A stretch of 64,000 bases of DNA, taken from the NCBI GenBank assembly GCA_002162815.1, contig MAAT01000005.1, positions 124,001-188,000 of the forward strand. The letters are read 5' to 3'. Position numbers and translations under genes: made by a program. The first letter of the stretch is position 1, and every line of letters begins with the position of its first letter. This stretch comes from Gammaproteobacteria bacterium 53_120_T64 (lineage in GTDB: Bacteria > Pseudomonadota > Gammaproteobacteria > Pseudomonadales > Porticoccaceae). A model generated the notes under the pieces. The model was not told the origin of the DNA and did not search any database. It saw only the letters and a list, made by a program, of their open reading frames with translations. Positions 43,093-52,129 of the stretch are shown here, piece by piece.

Positions 43093-43673
43093 TCATTGTT
43101 ACGGGCTTGCCCGATGCGCATTGGCTGGGTAAGAGCGCTTTAATTTCCTCTCATTTAGGAGGAGTCTTACCTGTGCCAATGACGAACGGGTCATAAAAAA
43201 GTTAAATGTGTCTTTTCAGCGCTGCAGTGGCCTCAAACTTCCTAAGATAAGAGCTAGTCCCCGTCTTTCCCCTCCGCTGTTGAAATCAAGAAAACGTCTG
43301 TAACACAAGGCGATGCGCGGGTTCGTTTAGCGCCAACTGTCAGCTTTTTTTACACTTAAATTCACAATCGGCTTTTTTTCGTTAAGGCTTTTACTCGACA
43401 GCTCTTGGCTCTGCGTTTGGAGTTTGTACTGCGTGATGGACGGTCGATAGCAAAGGACGAGGGGTTGTTGGGTTTTTTATGGGGCCTTTTTTTCAGACCC
43501 TTTTTGGCGACACTTCTTATTATCCCCCCAAAAATGTTTGCACAGGATGAACGGTTGTTAGCGGTGCGCGGGCGGTAGGCAAGCATCATTCTACCTGTCA
43601 GTAATTTTTACAGTTTTACTTTTTAAAAGGTGGGGGTAATTGTAAGCGCTTGATTTTTATATAGATAGTTTTA
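43093..43673. other. Intergenic region before the PEP-CTERM gene
   Basis: About 580 bp without a supportable gene. Just after the methyltransferase there is an inverted repeat, GGTAAGA (43128-43134) and TCTTACC (43165-43171), with an inner CCTC/GAGG pairing, probably its terminator. The second half is AT-rich with many T-runs and leads into a sigma-54-like promoter at 43674. A 75-codon minus-strand frame at 43362-43589 is basic and without known motifs and is not called. Confidence 0.45.
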
Positions 43674-43689
43674 TGGCATAAAGCCTGCT
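43674..43689 (+). promoter_or_regulatory. Sigma-54 (-24/-12) promoter of the PEP-CTERM gene
   Basis: TGGCATAAAGCCTGCT matches the sigma-54 pattern TGGCAC-N5-TTGCT at 9 of the 11 specified positions, with the invariant GG and GC exactly 12 bp apart. Transcription would start near 43700, some 50 bp before the ATG at 43753. PEP-CTERM genes are often driven by sigma-54 with the PrsK/PrsR pair, so the position makes sense. No enhancer-binding site was identified. Confidence 0.7.
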
Positions 43690-43752
43690 TTTGTGTTAAT
43701 GAGACCGGATATTAGTCTTGGAACCCATGTAAATCGATATGGACAAGATTCG

Positions 43753-44451
43753 ATGAAATTCTTAACCTTTGTCACAACGGTAGTCATTGCCCTGTCATTA
43801 GCGAGTGTACCGGCCGTCATGGCGGGCTTTATAACAGATGACATTAATTTTCGTAGCAAAACCTATCAGGGCGTGAAGGCTGCCGTGCAAGGGACAGATT
43901 TTTCCGCCGCGGATTCTATCTCGCGGACCAAGAAGGGGCTCTATCTCGATAGCGAGCTTTTTGATGAGGTGAGCTGGGGCTATGACATCACTGATTATGG
44001 TTTTGACCCCTCCCTGCATGAGATTGATTCCGCGACCTTATATTTTACCTTTGCCGATGATAAGGACTCTATTTGTGGACGCTCTCGTTGTAAGGGCGAT
44101 AAGAAAGATTCGGTGAAAGAACAGGCAGACATTACTTTAGATGGGCTTGTTCTCGCCGCAGCCTTAGAGATTAATTCAGGGCTTGCCAGCTTCGAGTTAC
44201 TGGCCGACGGACTAGCTAAGCTTGATGATGGCGTGTTTGGCCTGGTATCTGTTCAGGCACTGGATATTAGCCTTTTAAAGTTCAGTGATTTTTATCTTCA
44301 GAGCGCTTCATTGGAGGTTAACTACAGCCTTAGACCCAGCGGTCCGACGAACTTCGGTGGCCTACCTGAACCGGGCAGTCTTGCGCTTGTGGTCTTGGGT
44401 TTACTGGGCCTTGGTTTTATCAAGCAATGTAAAACCGCCTACCAAGGCTGA
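43753..44451 (+). CDS. PEP-CTERM sorted exported protein
   Basis: 232-aa secreted protein. A signal peptide (FLTFVTTVVIALSLASVPAVMA) leads the mature part, which has an acidic beta-rich region and one Cys pair in SICGRSRCKG. The C-terminus is a PEP-CTERM signal: LPEPGSLALVVLGLLGLGF, then a short Lys-containing tail. Such proteins are processed by exosortase and tied to exopolysaccharide or biofilm. No exosortase gene is in the window. The frame opens at 43693, but ATG 43753 is the signal-peptide start. A sigma-54-like promoter and a clear terminator bracket it as a single-gene unit. Confidence 0.88.
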   Translation: MKFLTFVTTVVIALSLASVPAVMAGFITDDINFRSKTYQGVKAAVQGTDFSAADSISRTKKGLYLDSELFDEVSWGYDITDYGFDPSLHEIDSATLYFTFADDKDSICGRSRCKGDKKDSVKEQADITLDGLVLAAALEINSGLASFELLADGLAKLDDGVFGLVSVQALDISLLKFSDFYLQSASLEVNYSLRPSGPTNFGGLPEPGSLALVVLGLLGLGFIKQCKTAYQG

Positions 44452-44497
44452 CCCTATATGAAGGCTGTTGCCTAGCCTATTAATCTACTGTGTTTGC

Positions 44498-44521
44498 AAA
44501 GAGGCCTTGAGCCTCTTTTTT
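44498..44521 (+). terminator. Rho-independent terminator of the PEP-CTERM gene
   Basis: 8-bp stem AAAGAGGC (44498-44505) and GCCTCTTT (44511-44518) with a 5-nt loop, followed by a T-run to 44521. Confidence 0.88.
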
Positions 44522-44654
44522 CGTGCTGCTAATAACGGGGTGGGGTCGGCTTGCAAAGGTGATGAGAGGGTAAGGGGTTTAAGCCAATGGTAATTTACTC
44601 GGTCATCGCCTATTATTTTCGCCTTCAATAATTATAGTTATAGGAATTGTAATC

Positions 44655-44945
44655 ATGACATGCACCGTCTTACTGGAATTAAATGTAAAACCCGAATGTG
44701 TTGATGCCGCCATCGCCGGCCTTGGCGAATTGTTACCCAGCACGCGCACCTTTGAGGGTTGTGTCGAGGTCTATGCCCATCAGAACCAAGATGACCCCTG
44801 CTGCATCGTTGCCATTGAAGTGTGGGAAAGCCGCGAAGCCTACGAAAAGTACTTTGCCTGGCGCACCGAGACCGGCGTTATTGGCCAGCTGGCCGAGTGG
44901 ATAGCGGCCGAGCCTTCGATTCGCTACTTCGATAAAAAAGCCTAA
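44655..44945 (+). CDS. Antibiotic biosynthesis monooxygenase (ABM) family protein
   Basis: 96-aa ferredoxin-like ABM-domain protein. MTCTVLLELNVKPECVDAAI, TFEGCVEVYAHQNQDDPC and VAIEVWESREAYEKYFAWR are typical of small quinol-monooxygenase-like or stress-related ABM proteins (YgiN group). Substrate unknown. AGGA about 9 nt upstream of ATG and a strong terminator after it suggest a monocistronic gene. Confidence 0.85.
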   Translation: MTCTVLLELNVKPECVDAAIAGLGELLPSTRTFEGCVEVYAHQNQDDPCCIVAIEVWESREAYEKYFAWRTETGVIGQLAEWIAAEPSIRYFDKKA

Positions 44946-45000
44946 TTTAGATGGCTTAATGGTCTATCGGCAGATTAAATGATCGGCCAGTGAATCCCTT

Positions 45001-45027
45001 AAAGGGCGGATAATCTCCGCCCTTTTT
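45001..45027 (+). terminator. Rho-independent terminator of the ABM gene
   Basis: Perfect 9-bp stem AAAGGGCGG (45001-45009) and CCGCCCTTT (45017-45025) with a 7-nt loop and a T-run. Confidence 0.92.
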
Positions 45028-45271
45028 GCTGTCTGGCTCGCGCTGCAGTACAGCGATAGTGGTTGAGCCCTGACTGGAATCCGTGAATAAAGGGTTTTTA
45101 GACGATATTTATCACATCCTGCCAGCTCAATAGTGCTGAATAATCTTACGTATAAGGCTTCTGCAGCCGGTGTTTATTTTGTGACCAGCTAGACTTTGAA
45201 GTTAGATGGGGGCGAAGTGGCTTGTCCCTCCTTTTCCTGTTCGTACGACTTAACCACAGCGGAGAAGCAAG
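45028..45271. other. Spacer before the DUF2235 gene
   Basis: About 240 bp with no gene seen. It must hold the DUF2235 promoter. GGAGAAG just before 45272 is the likely ribosome-binding site. Confidence 0.4.
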
Positions 45272-46540
45272 ATGGACACGCAGAATAAACGACTGGTCAT
45301 TTGTTGTGATGGCACTTGGAACACCCCCGAGCAAGAGACCAATGTGGTGAAGCTGTTACGCAGTATTAAACCCTACAGTGGTGATGGTAAGCATCAGGTG
45401 GTGTTTTACGATCAAGGGGTGGGCACTTACAATCTTGTCGATAAGTATATTGGCGGTATATTTGGCAAGGGGATGGAGCAAAATGTCCTCGACGCCTATC
45501 GCTTTATTGCCCATAACTACCAACAAGGCGATGAGATTTTCTGTTATGGCTTTAGCCGAGGTGCCTATACGGTCAGAGCGCTGGGCGGTATGTTGCACAG
45601 TATTGGCCTGTTGCCCAAGGACGAGTTACAGCACTTATCAGCGGCGTATAAATATTATCGAACGCCGCCTCATAAAAGAGAAAACCCGGCTTATGCCCAG
45701 GCCTATGAAAATAATATTAAGCCTGAAATAAAACTGATGGCGGTTTGGGATACCGTTGGTGCTCTCGGTGCACCGACGCCGCTATTGAGCCGCTTCACTC
45801 AGCCCTTGGTCGGTTTTTATAATACCCACCTGAGTCCCGAGATTAAGCATGCCTACCAGGCACTGGCGATCGATGAAAAGCGCGGTGTCTTCCAGCCAGC
45901 GCTGTGGACAGGGGAAGTCAATAGTGATCAAACGGTGGAGCAGTGCTGGTTTGCCGGTGATCACGCCGACGTGGGCGGGGGCCATATACAGGCGACCTTG
46001 TCGAATATGAGCTTGAGCTGGATGGTCTACAAGTCCACCGGGCTGGGGCTGGATTTCTCCAATGAATATCTGTCCTACCGGGGGGAAATGCATGCCGATG
46101 ATGTCCACGATTCCTATAATTTACTGTACCAGGGCCTAGAGAAAATCGGTGTTAAGCCGGGTGTACGCCAACTGCAAGGCAGTATCGATAATCCGCCGAT
46201 TAATCTCTCGCTACATGAGTCGGTGATCCAGCGCATGGACCAGGTCGATAGTTATCAGCCGCTGAATTTTATTAATACCTTGCCGATTGCGCGCACCGAC
46301 GAGCGGCGCCATTTTACCCGTTTGAAAACGGTGCAATTACAGGGCCTGCTGCAAACCGACAAGGAGGCTATCGGCTGCGAAATACTGGACTATTCACCCT
46401 TGGGTGGTGTCAAAATTAGCTGTGATCAAGGTTTGAGCGAAGCAGATACCATCGCCATTAGCTCGGCGCGCTTTGCGAAAACACTGGCGACCTGCGTCTG
46501 GCAGCAGGGCAATACCTACGGGCTGCATTTCGCGGCATAA
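45272..46540 (+). CDS. DUF2235 alpha/beta-hydrolase
   Basis: 422-aa protein of the DUF2235 family, related to Tle1-type phospholipases. The N-terminus RLVICCDGTWNTPEQETNVV is diagnostic. The nucleophile elbow is CYGFSRGAYTVRALGG (Ser in G-F-S-R-G), and the acid/His parts are probably around MAVWDTVGALGAP and WFAGDHADVGGGH. No signal peptide or membrane segment is seen. Some DUF2235 proteins are T6SS lipase effectors, others are cytosolic. With no T6SS or immunity gene next to it, a cytosolic hydrolase is more likely here. Confidence 0.88.
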   Translation: MDTQNKRLVICCDGTWNTPEQETNVVKLLRSIKPYSGDGKHQVVFYDQGVGTYNLVDKYIGGIFGKGMEQNVLDAYRFIAHNYQQGDEIFCYGFSRGAYTVRALGGMLHSIGLLPKDELQHLSAAYKYYRTPPHKRENPAYAQAYENNIKPEIKLMAVWDTVGALGAPTPLLSRFTQPLVGFYNTHLSPEIKHAYQALAIDEKRGVFQPALWTGEVNSDQTVEQCWFAGDHADVGGGHIQATLSNMSLSWMVYKSTGLGLDFSNEYLSYRGEMHADDVHDSYNLLYQGLEKIGVKPGVRQLQGSIDNPPINLSLHESVIQRMDQVDSYQPLNFINTLPIARTDERRHFTRLKTVQLQGLLQTDKEAIGCEILDYSPLGGVKISCDQGLSEADTIAISSARFAKTLATCVWQQGNTYGLHFAA

Positions 46541-46593
46541 ATGAGCGCTAAAAGAGGGGGGTAAGACCTCTGTTCATGCCTTCTTCTTGTTTT

Positions 46594-46624
46594 GAAAGGC
46601 GGTCGTTACAGCGGCCGCTTTTTT
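46594..46624 (+). terminator. Probable terminator after DUF2235
   Basis: GCGG at 46599-46602 pairs with CCGC at 46615-46618 (AA/TT extension with one bulge), followed by six T residues. It is about 55 bp after the DUF2235 stop. Confidence 0.65.
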
Positions 46625-46756
46625 GTGCGGGTTAAAAATGAGCCCCTGTACCAGTCGTGAATTTGTCGGCAGGGGTTCCCTAAGGTTGAGCTCAGAGTGA
46701 CGCAAGTGTGATCTGTTGGTAGCTTATTCCCTCTAGCGTCTTTAGCGCGCTAGGTT

Positions 46757-48331
46757 TTAAACACTGATGCCTTGCTGCTGAAAATACTCACCGTATTTAA
46801 GGTCTTCGCCGAGTATGTGCCCCTTTAGCCAGGCGGTAAGAAACACGATGACCTCTATCATATTGACATGCTCGCCCGCTTCAATGCGCTTAATTACGTT
46901 AGCGACCTTGCCGAGCAAGGCGGTGTGGGCACTTTTTTGGCTGGCGAGCCCGGGGTAGGCATGGCGCTGCATCAGCTTCTCCTCCTCGGCAAAATGCTGG
47001 GTAGTGAACGTTGCGAGGTCTTTTAAAACAGTCAGAATTTGTTGTTGTTTTGCGCCATTGGCTACCTTGCTGTGAATCTCGTTGCAGTAGGCAAATATCT
47101 TGCGGTGCTCTGCATCCATGTCCTCAACCAGCACGCTCCACTGGGGGCCGAAGCGAAAGAGGCCCTGTTCCGAGGTGTCGACATTCGCCAGAGCGGGGTC
47201 GGTCTGATAGTTCTGGTACAACAATGCTATATCGTCACCTCGCGATTGTAAGGTGGCGATATCGGCGAAATTCTTAGTGGCATCGTCGAGCATGGTTTCA
47301 TTGTCGACGGCCATGGTCTCCAAAAACTCGATCACCTTTGTGGTCATGATGACGGACGTTGATAGGTTCTCATTCATTTCATTAATGGCGAGGGAGCCCT
47401 CGCTGACATTGGTGTTCATGCTGCCCAAACCTTCGGTCGCGGTGCCGAGGGTGGTAGAAATGCTATTCGTGGCGAGGGACTGCTCTTCAGCGGCGGCGGC
47501 AATGGTGGCAACGATTTCATTGACCTCGGCGATCACCTTGCTGACATTTTTCATGGAGCCGAGTGTCGAGCCAATCGCAGTCTGAATGACCTCAATTTTT
47601 TGTTTGATATCGGCATTGGCTAAATTGGTTTGCGACGCCAGTTCTTTGACCTCGCTGGCGACCACAGCAAAACCACGGCCGGCATCACCGGCGCGAGCGG
47701 CTTCAATGGTGGCGTTGAGTGCGAGCAGCTTGGTTTGGTCTGAGACCTCGCTAATGGTGTCGGTGACCTTGCTGATTTCTTCAGCGGCGGCTTCGAGGTG
47801 TGCAAACTCACCGGTAGCGAGCTCGGTGTCTGCGACGGCTTGAGTGGTGATACTGCGCGCTTTTTCCGTATTGCTGGCTATTTCTTCGGCGGCAGAGGTG
47901 AGCTCGGTAGTGGTGTCGGCAATGGTGTCGAGGCTCGATTGCGATTCTGAGGCATTTTCAGCGATGGAGCTGACATTGACCGTGATTTGCTCAGCGGCTG
48001 CAGCCACGGCGGTGAGGCGGTCACGGGTTTCGCGCGCGCCGGCTAAGTCTTGGCTGATGTCTTTGGTCGCGGCGGACACCGAGTCACTACAGTTTTGACT
48101 GAGGGTGGCGGCATTGCTATTGAGTTCTTTAATTAAGTGGCTAGATTGGCCAATAGTGGCGCCAAGTTGCTGGCGAATCAGCTCAATACACTCGCCGGCA
48201 CGAGTCTCAAGAGGCGCCGAGGGGGGGCTGAAGTCACCCAATACCAGTTGCTCAAGCATGGCCAGTTCCGGCTCTGGGAAGGCGTTGTCGAAGGAGGGCG
48301 TGGTATCGCTGGTGCTGGCGGTAAATGACAT
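46757..48331 (-). CDS. Soluble chemoreceptor fused to bacteriohemerythrin
   Basis: About 524-aa methyl-accepting-type protein without any transmembrane segment. The signalling domain has the conserved hairpin tip SDQTKLLALNATIEAARAGD with GRGFAVVASEVKELA (about residues 200-240). The C-terminal ~120 residues are a hemerythrin-like di-iron domain: DMDAEHRKIFAYCNEIH, TTQHFAEEEKLMQRH, KSAHTALL and LKGHILGEDLKYG supply the expected His/Glu/Asp ligands. It could sense O2 or NO and signal to CheA inside the cell. ATG 48331 with GGAG upstream is preferred; GTG 48361 also possible. No che genes adjoin. Confidence 0.9.
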   Translation of the reverse strand: MSFTASTSDTTPSFDNAFPEPELAMLEQLVLGDFSPPSAPLETRAGECIELIRQQLGATIGQSSHLIKELNSNAATLSQNCSDSVSAATKDISQDLAGARETRDRLTAVAAAAEQITVNVSSIAENASESQSSLDTIADTTTELTSAAEEIASNTEKARSITTQAVADTELATGEFAHLEAAAEEISKVTDTISEVSDQTKLLALNATIEAARAGDAGRGFAVVASEVKELASQTNLANADIKQKIEVIQTAIGSTLGSMKNVSKVIAEVNEIVATIAAAAEEQSLATNSISTTLGTATEGLGSMNTNVSEGSLAINEMNENLSTSVIMTTKVIEFLETMAVDNETMLDDATKNFADIATLQSRGDDIALLYQNYQTDPALANVDTSEQGLFRFGPQWSVLVEDMDAEHRKIFAYCNEIHSKVANGAKQQQILTVLKDLATFTTQHFAEEEKLMQRHAYPGLASQKSAHTALLGKVANVIKRIEAGEHVNMIEVIVFLTAWLKGHILGEDLKYGEYFQQQGISV

Positions 48332-48489
48332 TGTGTGAGTCTCCATTGGCTGCTCGGACACCGCCTAAGCACTCCCTTGTCAACGGTGATGAACGAAAAC
48401 GCAATCTGTGCATAGAAGAATAGCCGGTATTGCGCGTCGTGTTTAAGGAGACTATTCGGGGCTCGTAGAGGTCGCAATGGCGCGGGGAG

Positions 48490-48516
48490 AAAACCGTGAA
48501 AAAGCACACGGTTTTT
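48490..48516 (-). terminator. Terminator of arsM
   Basis: 9-bp stem AAAACCGTG (48490-48498) and CACGGTTTT (48507-48515) with an 8-nt loop, flanked by A and T runs on both sides. It lies 55 bp after the arsM stop and before the chemoreceptor gene, so it can stop arsM transcription. Confidence 0.8.
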
Positions 48517-48570
48517 CACGGCTATCAGGATTGTTGTTGACCGGGATCATTTACTACGGCGCTGGGTCAG

Positions 48571-49614
48571 TTAACAACAGCCGGTGTCAGTGGTGGAGCA
48601 CTGGACATCAACATCAAAGGGCAGGCTCGAACCACAGCCGGTAAATAGGCCGAGGTGGTGGCTAAAGTCGCCGCTGAATATAAAGTGCTCGGCAAAGCGA
48701 CTGTCGTGCAGCATGCGCCAGGTATTGCCACACACGGGGAAGGGTTTGCCACTTTCAATGGCGTGGTGTTTATCGAGGCTGAATTGCTCGGCTTGATTGG
48801 CGATGGTGCCGCGATACACCACGCTTTGCCCAAAGTCTTCACAGGCGCTTTCCAGCGCGGCAATTTTAAACAGCCGATAGGTGGCGGAGAAGAAGTTCAG
48901 GTCGCCGGTTTGGGCAGCAAGCTCGGGGTCGGTGATAGCAAGGGGCCGGTCTTCCACTAAGCGGGGGTCGGCAAAGCCGGCCTTGTGGGCGATACGCAGA
49001 AAATCATTCCAGTACAGCGCCCCACCTAGGCACTCGCCGTAGAGCACCGAGTCATTGCGCACGGCCTCGGGGACACGGCGGTCGGCGTAAACATCGGAAA
49101 AGTAAAACTCGCCGCCGGGTTTTAACAGCCGTTGAATGCCTTCGAGCACGGCGTCCTTGTCGGTGCAGAGGTTAATCACGCAGTTGGAGACAATGACATC
49201 AAAGCTGCCGGGCTCTAGGTCGAGTTCGTGCAAGCGTTCGATATCGCCCTTCAGAAAGCGCACATTGTCGAAGCCAAATTTCTCGCTGTGCCAGTCGCGG
49301 TGTTGCTCGGCCACGGCCAGTTGCTCGTCCGTCATATCGACGCCGACCACTTCGCCGCTGGCTCCTACGAGCTGGGCGAGGGCGTAGACATCGCGCCCGG
49401 AGCCGCTACCCAGGTCCAAAATTTTACAGCCCTCCAGCAAGTCGGGGCAGACCAGGCCACAGCCGTAGTAGCGGGCTAGCACCTCGGGGTGAATATTGGC
49501 GATCAGTGGCGCTAGCCAGCTCGGCAGTGCGTTGATGTCACAGCAGGCACTGGTTTTTAGGTCGTCGGAGCTTTGCAGTTGCTTGCCGTAGTAGTCTTGA
49601 ACGATGTCGCGCAT
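48571..49614 (-). CDS. arsM: Arsenite S-adenosylmethyltransferase
   Basis: 347-aa ArsM-type enzyme that methylates As(III) to volatile or less toxic forms. The N-terminus MRDIVQDYYGKQLQ and SACCD, with a Cys pair, are typical. The SAM motif is KILDLGSGSGRDVYALAQLVG. Arsenic-binding Cys lie in DVIVSNCVINLCTDKD and YGECLGGALYW. The C-terminal part (residues ~240-347) ends in a Cys-containing tail (TGCGSSLPFDV and CC at the end). No ars operon regulator adjoins; the next gene downstream-strand is a mercuric-reductase-like fusion. Confidence 0.93.
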   Translation of the reverse strand: MRDIVQDYYGKQLQSSDDLKTSACCDINALPSWLAPLIANIHPEVLARYYGCGLVCPDLLEGCKILDLGSGSGRDVYALAQLVGASGEVVGVDMTDEQLAVAEQHRDWHSEKFGFDNVRFLKGDIERLHELDLEPGSFDVIVSNCVINLCTDKDAVLEGIQRLLKPGGEFYFSDVYADRRVPEAVRNDSVLYGECLGGALYWNDFLRIAHKAGFADPRLVEDRPLAITDPELAAQTGDLNFFSATYRLFKIAALESACEDFGQSVVYRGTIANQAEQFSLDKHHAIESGKPFPVCGNTWRMLHDSRFAEHFIFSGDFSHHLGLFTGCGSSLPFDVDVQCSTTDTGCC

Positions 49615-49705
49615 GGCCGTCTTTCCCGTTAATACGTATCTTCATTGCATGCCCGGTATTTTACATCCCCGCGCAGGATTGGGGTATCGCTTATTCAGAG
49701 GTTCC

Positions 49706-51883
49706 CTAGCCTCGACGCCACTGGTGATAGCGTTGCAGCCAGCGCAATATGCGCTGTGGTGCGTGACTACGCTTCCACTCCCCGGCGGCGTATTTATTGG
49801 CCTCGGCCCAGGTCGGGTAGGTGTGAATGGTGGCGAGTATTTTATTCAGCCCCAGACCGTGCTTCATCGCCAGCACGAACTCGGCGAGCAGTTCGCCGGC
49901 GTGCTCGCCGACGAGGGTCACGCCGAGGATGCGGTCCTTACCCGGCACGGTGAGGACTTTGACAAAGCCTTCCGTGGCGCTATCGGTAATGGCGCGGTCT
50001 AATTCTTTTAGCTCGAAGCGAGTGATTTCATAGGCGATGCCCTGTGCCTTGGCCTCTTGCTCATTGAGGCCCACCCGGGCCACTTCGGGGTCGATGAAGG
50101 TGGTTCTGGGGATGACGCGGTAGTCGACCTTGAACTTTCTTAGCTGGCCAAACAGGGCATTCACCGAGGCATACCAGGCCTGGTGGGAGGCGGTGTGGGT
50201 AAATTGGTAGGGGCCGGCGACATCTCCGGCGGCATAAATATTGGGGTAGAGGGTTTGCAAATAGTCATTGGTTGACACGCTGCGCTCGGTTTCAATGCCG
50301 AGGGCTTCGAGCCCGAAGCCCTCGAGTCGGGCCTTACGTCCGACGGCGATCAGTAATTGATCGAAGACGATGCGCTGTTCTTTGCTGATGTCTCCAGCCG
50401 CGGTACCCTCAGCGGTGTCTTTAACAACGATGTATTTATTCTCACCCTCACGTTCACAGCGCAGGGCCATACCGGCCGTGAGTACCTGCACGCCATCGGC
50501 CTGCAATCGGCTTTGCGCCAGCGCGCTGACGTCTTCATCTTCCCGGGGCATTAGCCGTGGGCCGCGCTGAATTAGCGTGACCGCAGAGCCGAGCCGGGCA
50601 AAGCTTTGGGCCAATTCACAGCCGATTGGTCCGCCACCCAATACCACGAGCCGAGGGGGGACCGCATCGAGTTTGGCGAAGGCCTGCCACAGCGTATCGC
50701 TGGTGACGTAGCCGCTATCGTCTAGGCCGGGCAGTGCCGGTACAAAGGGGCGAGCCCCGGTGGCGATAATCATACTGCGCGTGGTGAGTTGGCGGGTGGT
50801 GCCATCCGTTTGGGAAATTTCTACCGTCCAGGGGTCGAGGATGCGGGCGTGGCCCGCCACCACGTCGACGCCGAGCTCGCTGTAGCGCGCAATACTGTCG
50901 TGGGGGGCCACCGTTTCGATCACCCGCTGCACGCGAGCCATCACCTTGGCAAAGGATAGATCGGGTTCGCCATCATTCAGGCCGTAACGGCTGCCCTGAC
51001 GAATTTGCTGGGCGAGCTTGGCACTTCTAATCAGGGCTTTGCTGGGCACGCAGCCGGTGTTGAGGCAGTCGCCGCCCATTTTATCGGCCTCGATGAGGCT
51101 TACCTTGGCCTTTACGGCGGCGGCAATATAACTGGAGACCAGACCCCCAGCCCCAGCCCCGATTACCACTAGATTGCGATCAAATTTTGCCGGGCGCCGC
51201 CACTGAGCATAGACGCGGCGGCTTTGGATTAGGGCGACTATTTTCTTCGCGACTAGGGGAAAGATACCGAGTAGGGCAAAGGAGGCGAGCAGGGCGGGTG
51301 ATAGGACATCCCCTAAGCTTTCAATGTGTGCCAGTTGGGTGCCGGCATTAATAAACACCAGTGTCGCGGGGAACATACCGATTTGGCTGACGAGATAAAA
51401 AGTGGCACTGCGAATGGGCGTTAAGCCCATTAATAGATTGATCAGGAAGAAGGGGAAGATCGGTACCAGGCGCAAGGTGAATAAATAAAAGGCGCCATTT
51501 TTTTCGATGCCGGCGTTAATGGTGCTCAGGCGCTCGGCAAAGCGATTCTGCACCGCATCGTGCAGTACAAAGCGAGAGGCCAGGAAGGCTAAGGTGGCGC
51601 CGATGGAGCTGGCGAAGGAGACGATCAGCGTGCCCCACAACAAGCCGAAGAGCGCCCCGCCGCCCAGAGACATCACCGCTGCACCGGGTAGAGAGAGGCC
51701 GGTAACGATGACGTAGACAATAAAGAAGACCCCGGCCACCAGCAGGGGATCGCTGGCGAGTCGGGTCTGTGCCTGATCAAGGCCCATCTTCAGGCCATCG
51801 AGGGTGAGTAGATGTTGCAAGTCGAAGGCGAAGAACGCACCGGCCAGGGCCGCGATCAAGAGCATCAGCAGGCTTTTCTTCAT
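49706..51883 (-). CDS. TVP38/DedA-like membrane domain fused to a flavoprotein disulfide reductase
   Basis: About 725-aa fusion. Residues ~1-215 form a TVP38/TMEM64 (SNARE-associated) membrane domain with several helices, for example LLMLLIAALAGAFFAF and VFFIVYVIVTGLSLPGAAV. The rest is a mercuric-reductase/lipoamide-dehydrogenase-like flavoprotein: FAD site VVIGAGAGGLVSSYIAA, redox Cys in GGDCLNTGCVPSKAL, NAD site VVLGGGPIGCELAQSF, second FAD site NIYAAGDVAGPYQ and a dimerisation domain with HTYPTWAEANKYA. Substrate unknown; no HMA mercury domain. The frame opens at 51982; ATG 51883 starts the family sequence. Confidence 0.88.
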   Translation of the reverse strand: MKKSLLMLLIAALAGAFFAFDLQHLLTLDGLKMGLDQAQTRLASDPLLVAGVFFIVYVIVTGLSLPGAAVMSLGGGALFGLLWGTLIVSFASSIGATLAFLASRFVLHDAVQNRFAERLSTINAGIEKNGAFYLFTLRLVPIFPFFLINLLMGLTPIRSATFYLVSQIGMFPATLVFINAGTQLAHIESLGDVLSPALLASFALLGIFPLVAKKIVALIQSRRVYAQWRRPAKFDRNLVVIGAGAGGLVSSYIAAAVKAKVSLIEADKMGGDCLNTGCVPSKALIRSAKLAQQIRQGSRYGLNDGEPDLSFAKVMARVQRVIETVAPHDSIARYSELGVDVVAGHARILDPWTVEISQTDGTTRQLTTRSMIIATGARPFVPALPGLDDSGYVTSDTLWQAFAKLDAVPPRLVVLGGGPIGCELAQSFARLGSAVTLIQRGPRLMPREDEDVSALAQSRLQADGVQVLTAGMALRCEREGENKYIVVKDTAEGTAAGDISKEQRIVFDQLLIAVGRKARLEGFGLEALGIETERSVSTNDYLQTLYPNIYAAGDVAGPYQFTHTASHQAWYASVNALFGQLRKFKVDYRVIPRTTFIDPEVARVGLNEQEAKAQGIAYEITRFELKELDRAITDSATEGFVKVLTVPGKDRILGVTLVGEHAGELLAEFVLAMKHGLGLNKILATIHTYPTWAEANKYAAGEWKRSHAPQRILRWLQRYHQWRRG

Positions 51884-52129
51884 TCCTTGGGTCTCGTATT
51901 GGCAGATTGAGGTGGTGATCATCATGGCGCTCAGGCCGCCGCCCAGCCAGGATCGCGGTATAGGGGCTTTACGTGCGGTCAATCACTGTCCAGGGCTGCA
52001 GTGTAACCTTGTTAATAAGGGCGCGAGTAGCCATGCGTAGGTTCTTTATAAGCAGAGGCTATTGAGTGGCTGGTGGGGTTCAGGCTTGGGGCGAGCCCTT
52101 GATGAGTGCCGGTCGAGTGGCGCGCTGGG

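Noticed and set aside
43362-43589. 75-codon basic frame on the minus strand
   Set aside because: No recognisable motif, no ribosome-binding site and AT/T-run driven Lys/Arg content; probably chance.
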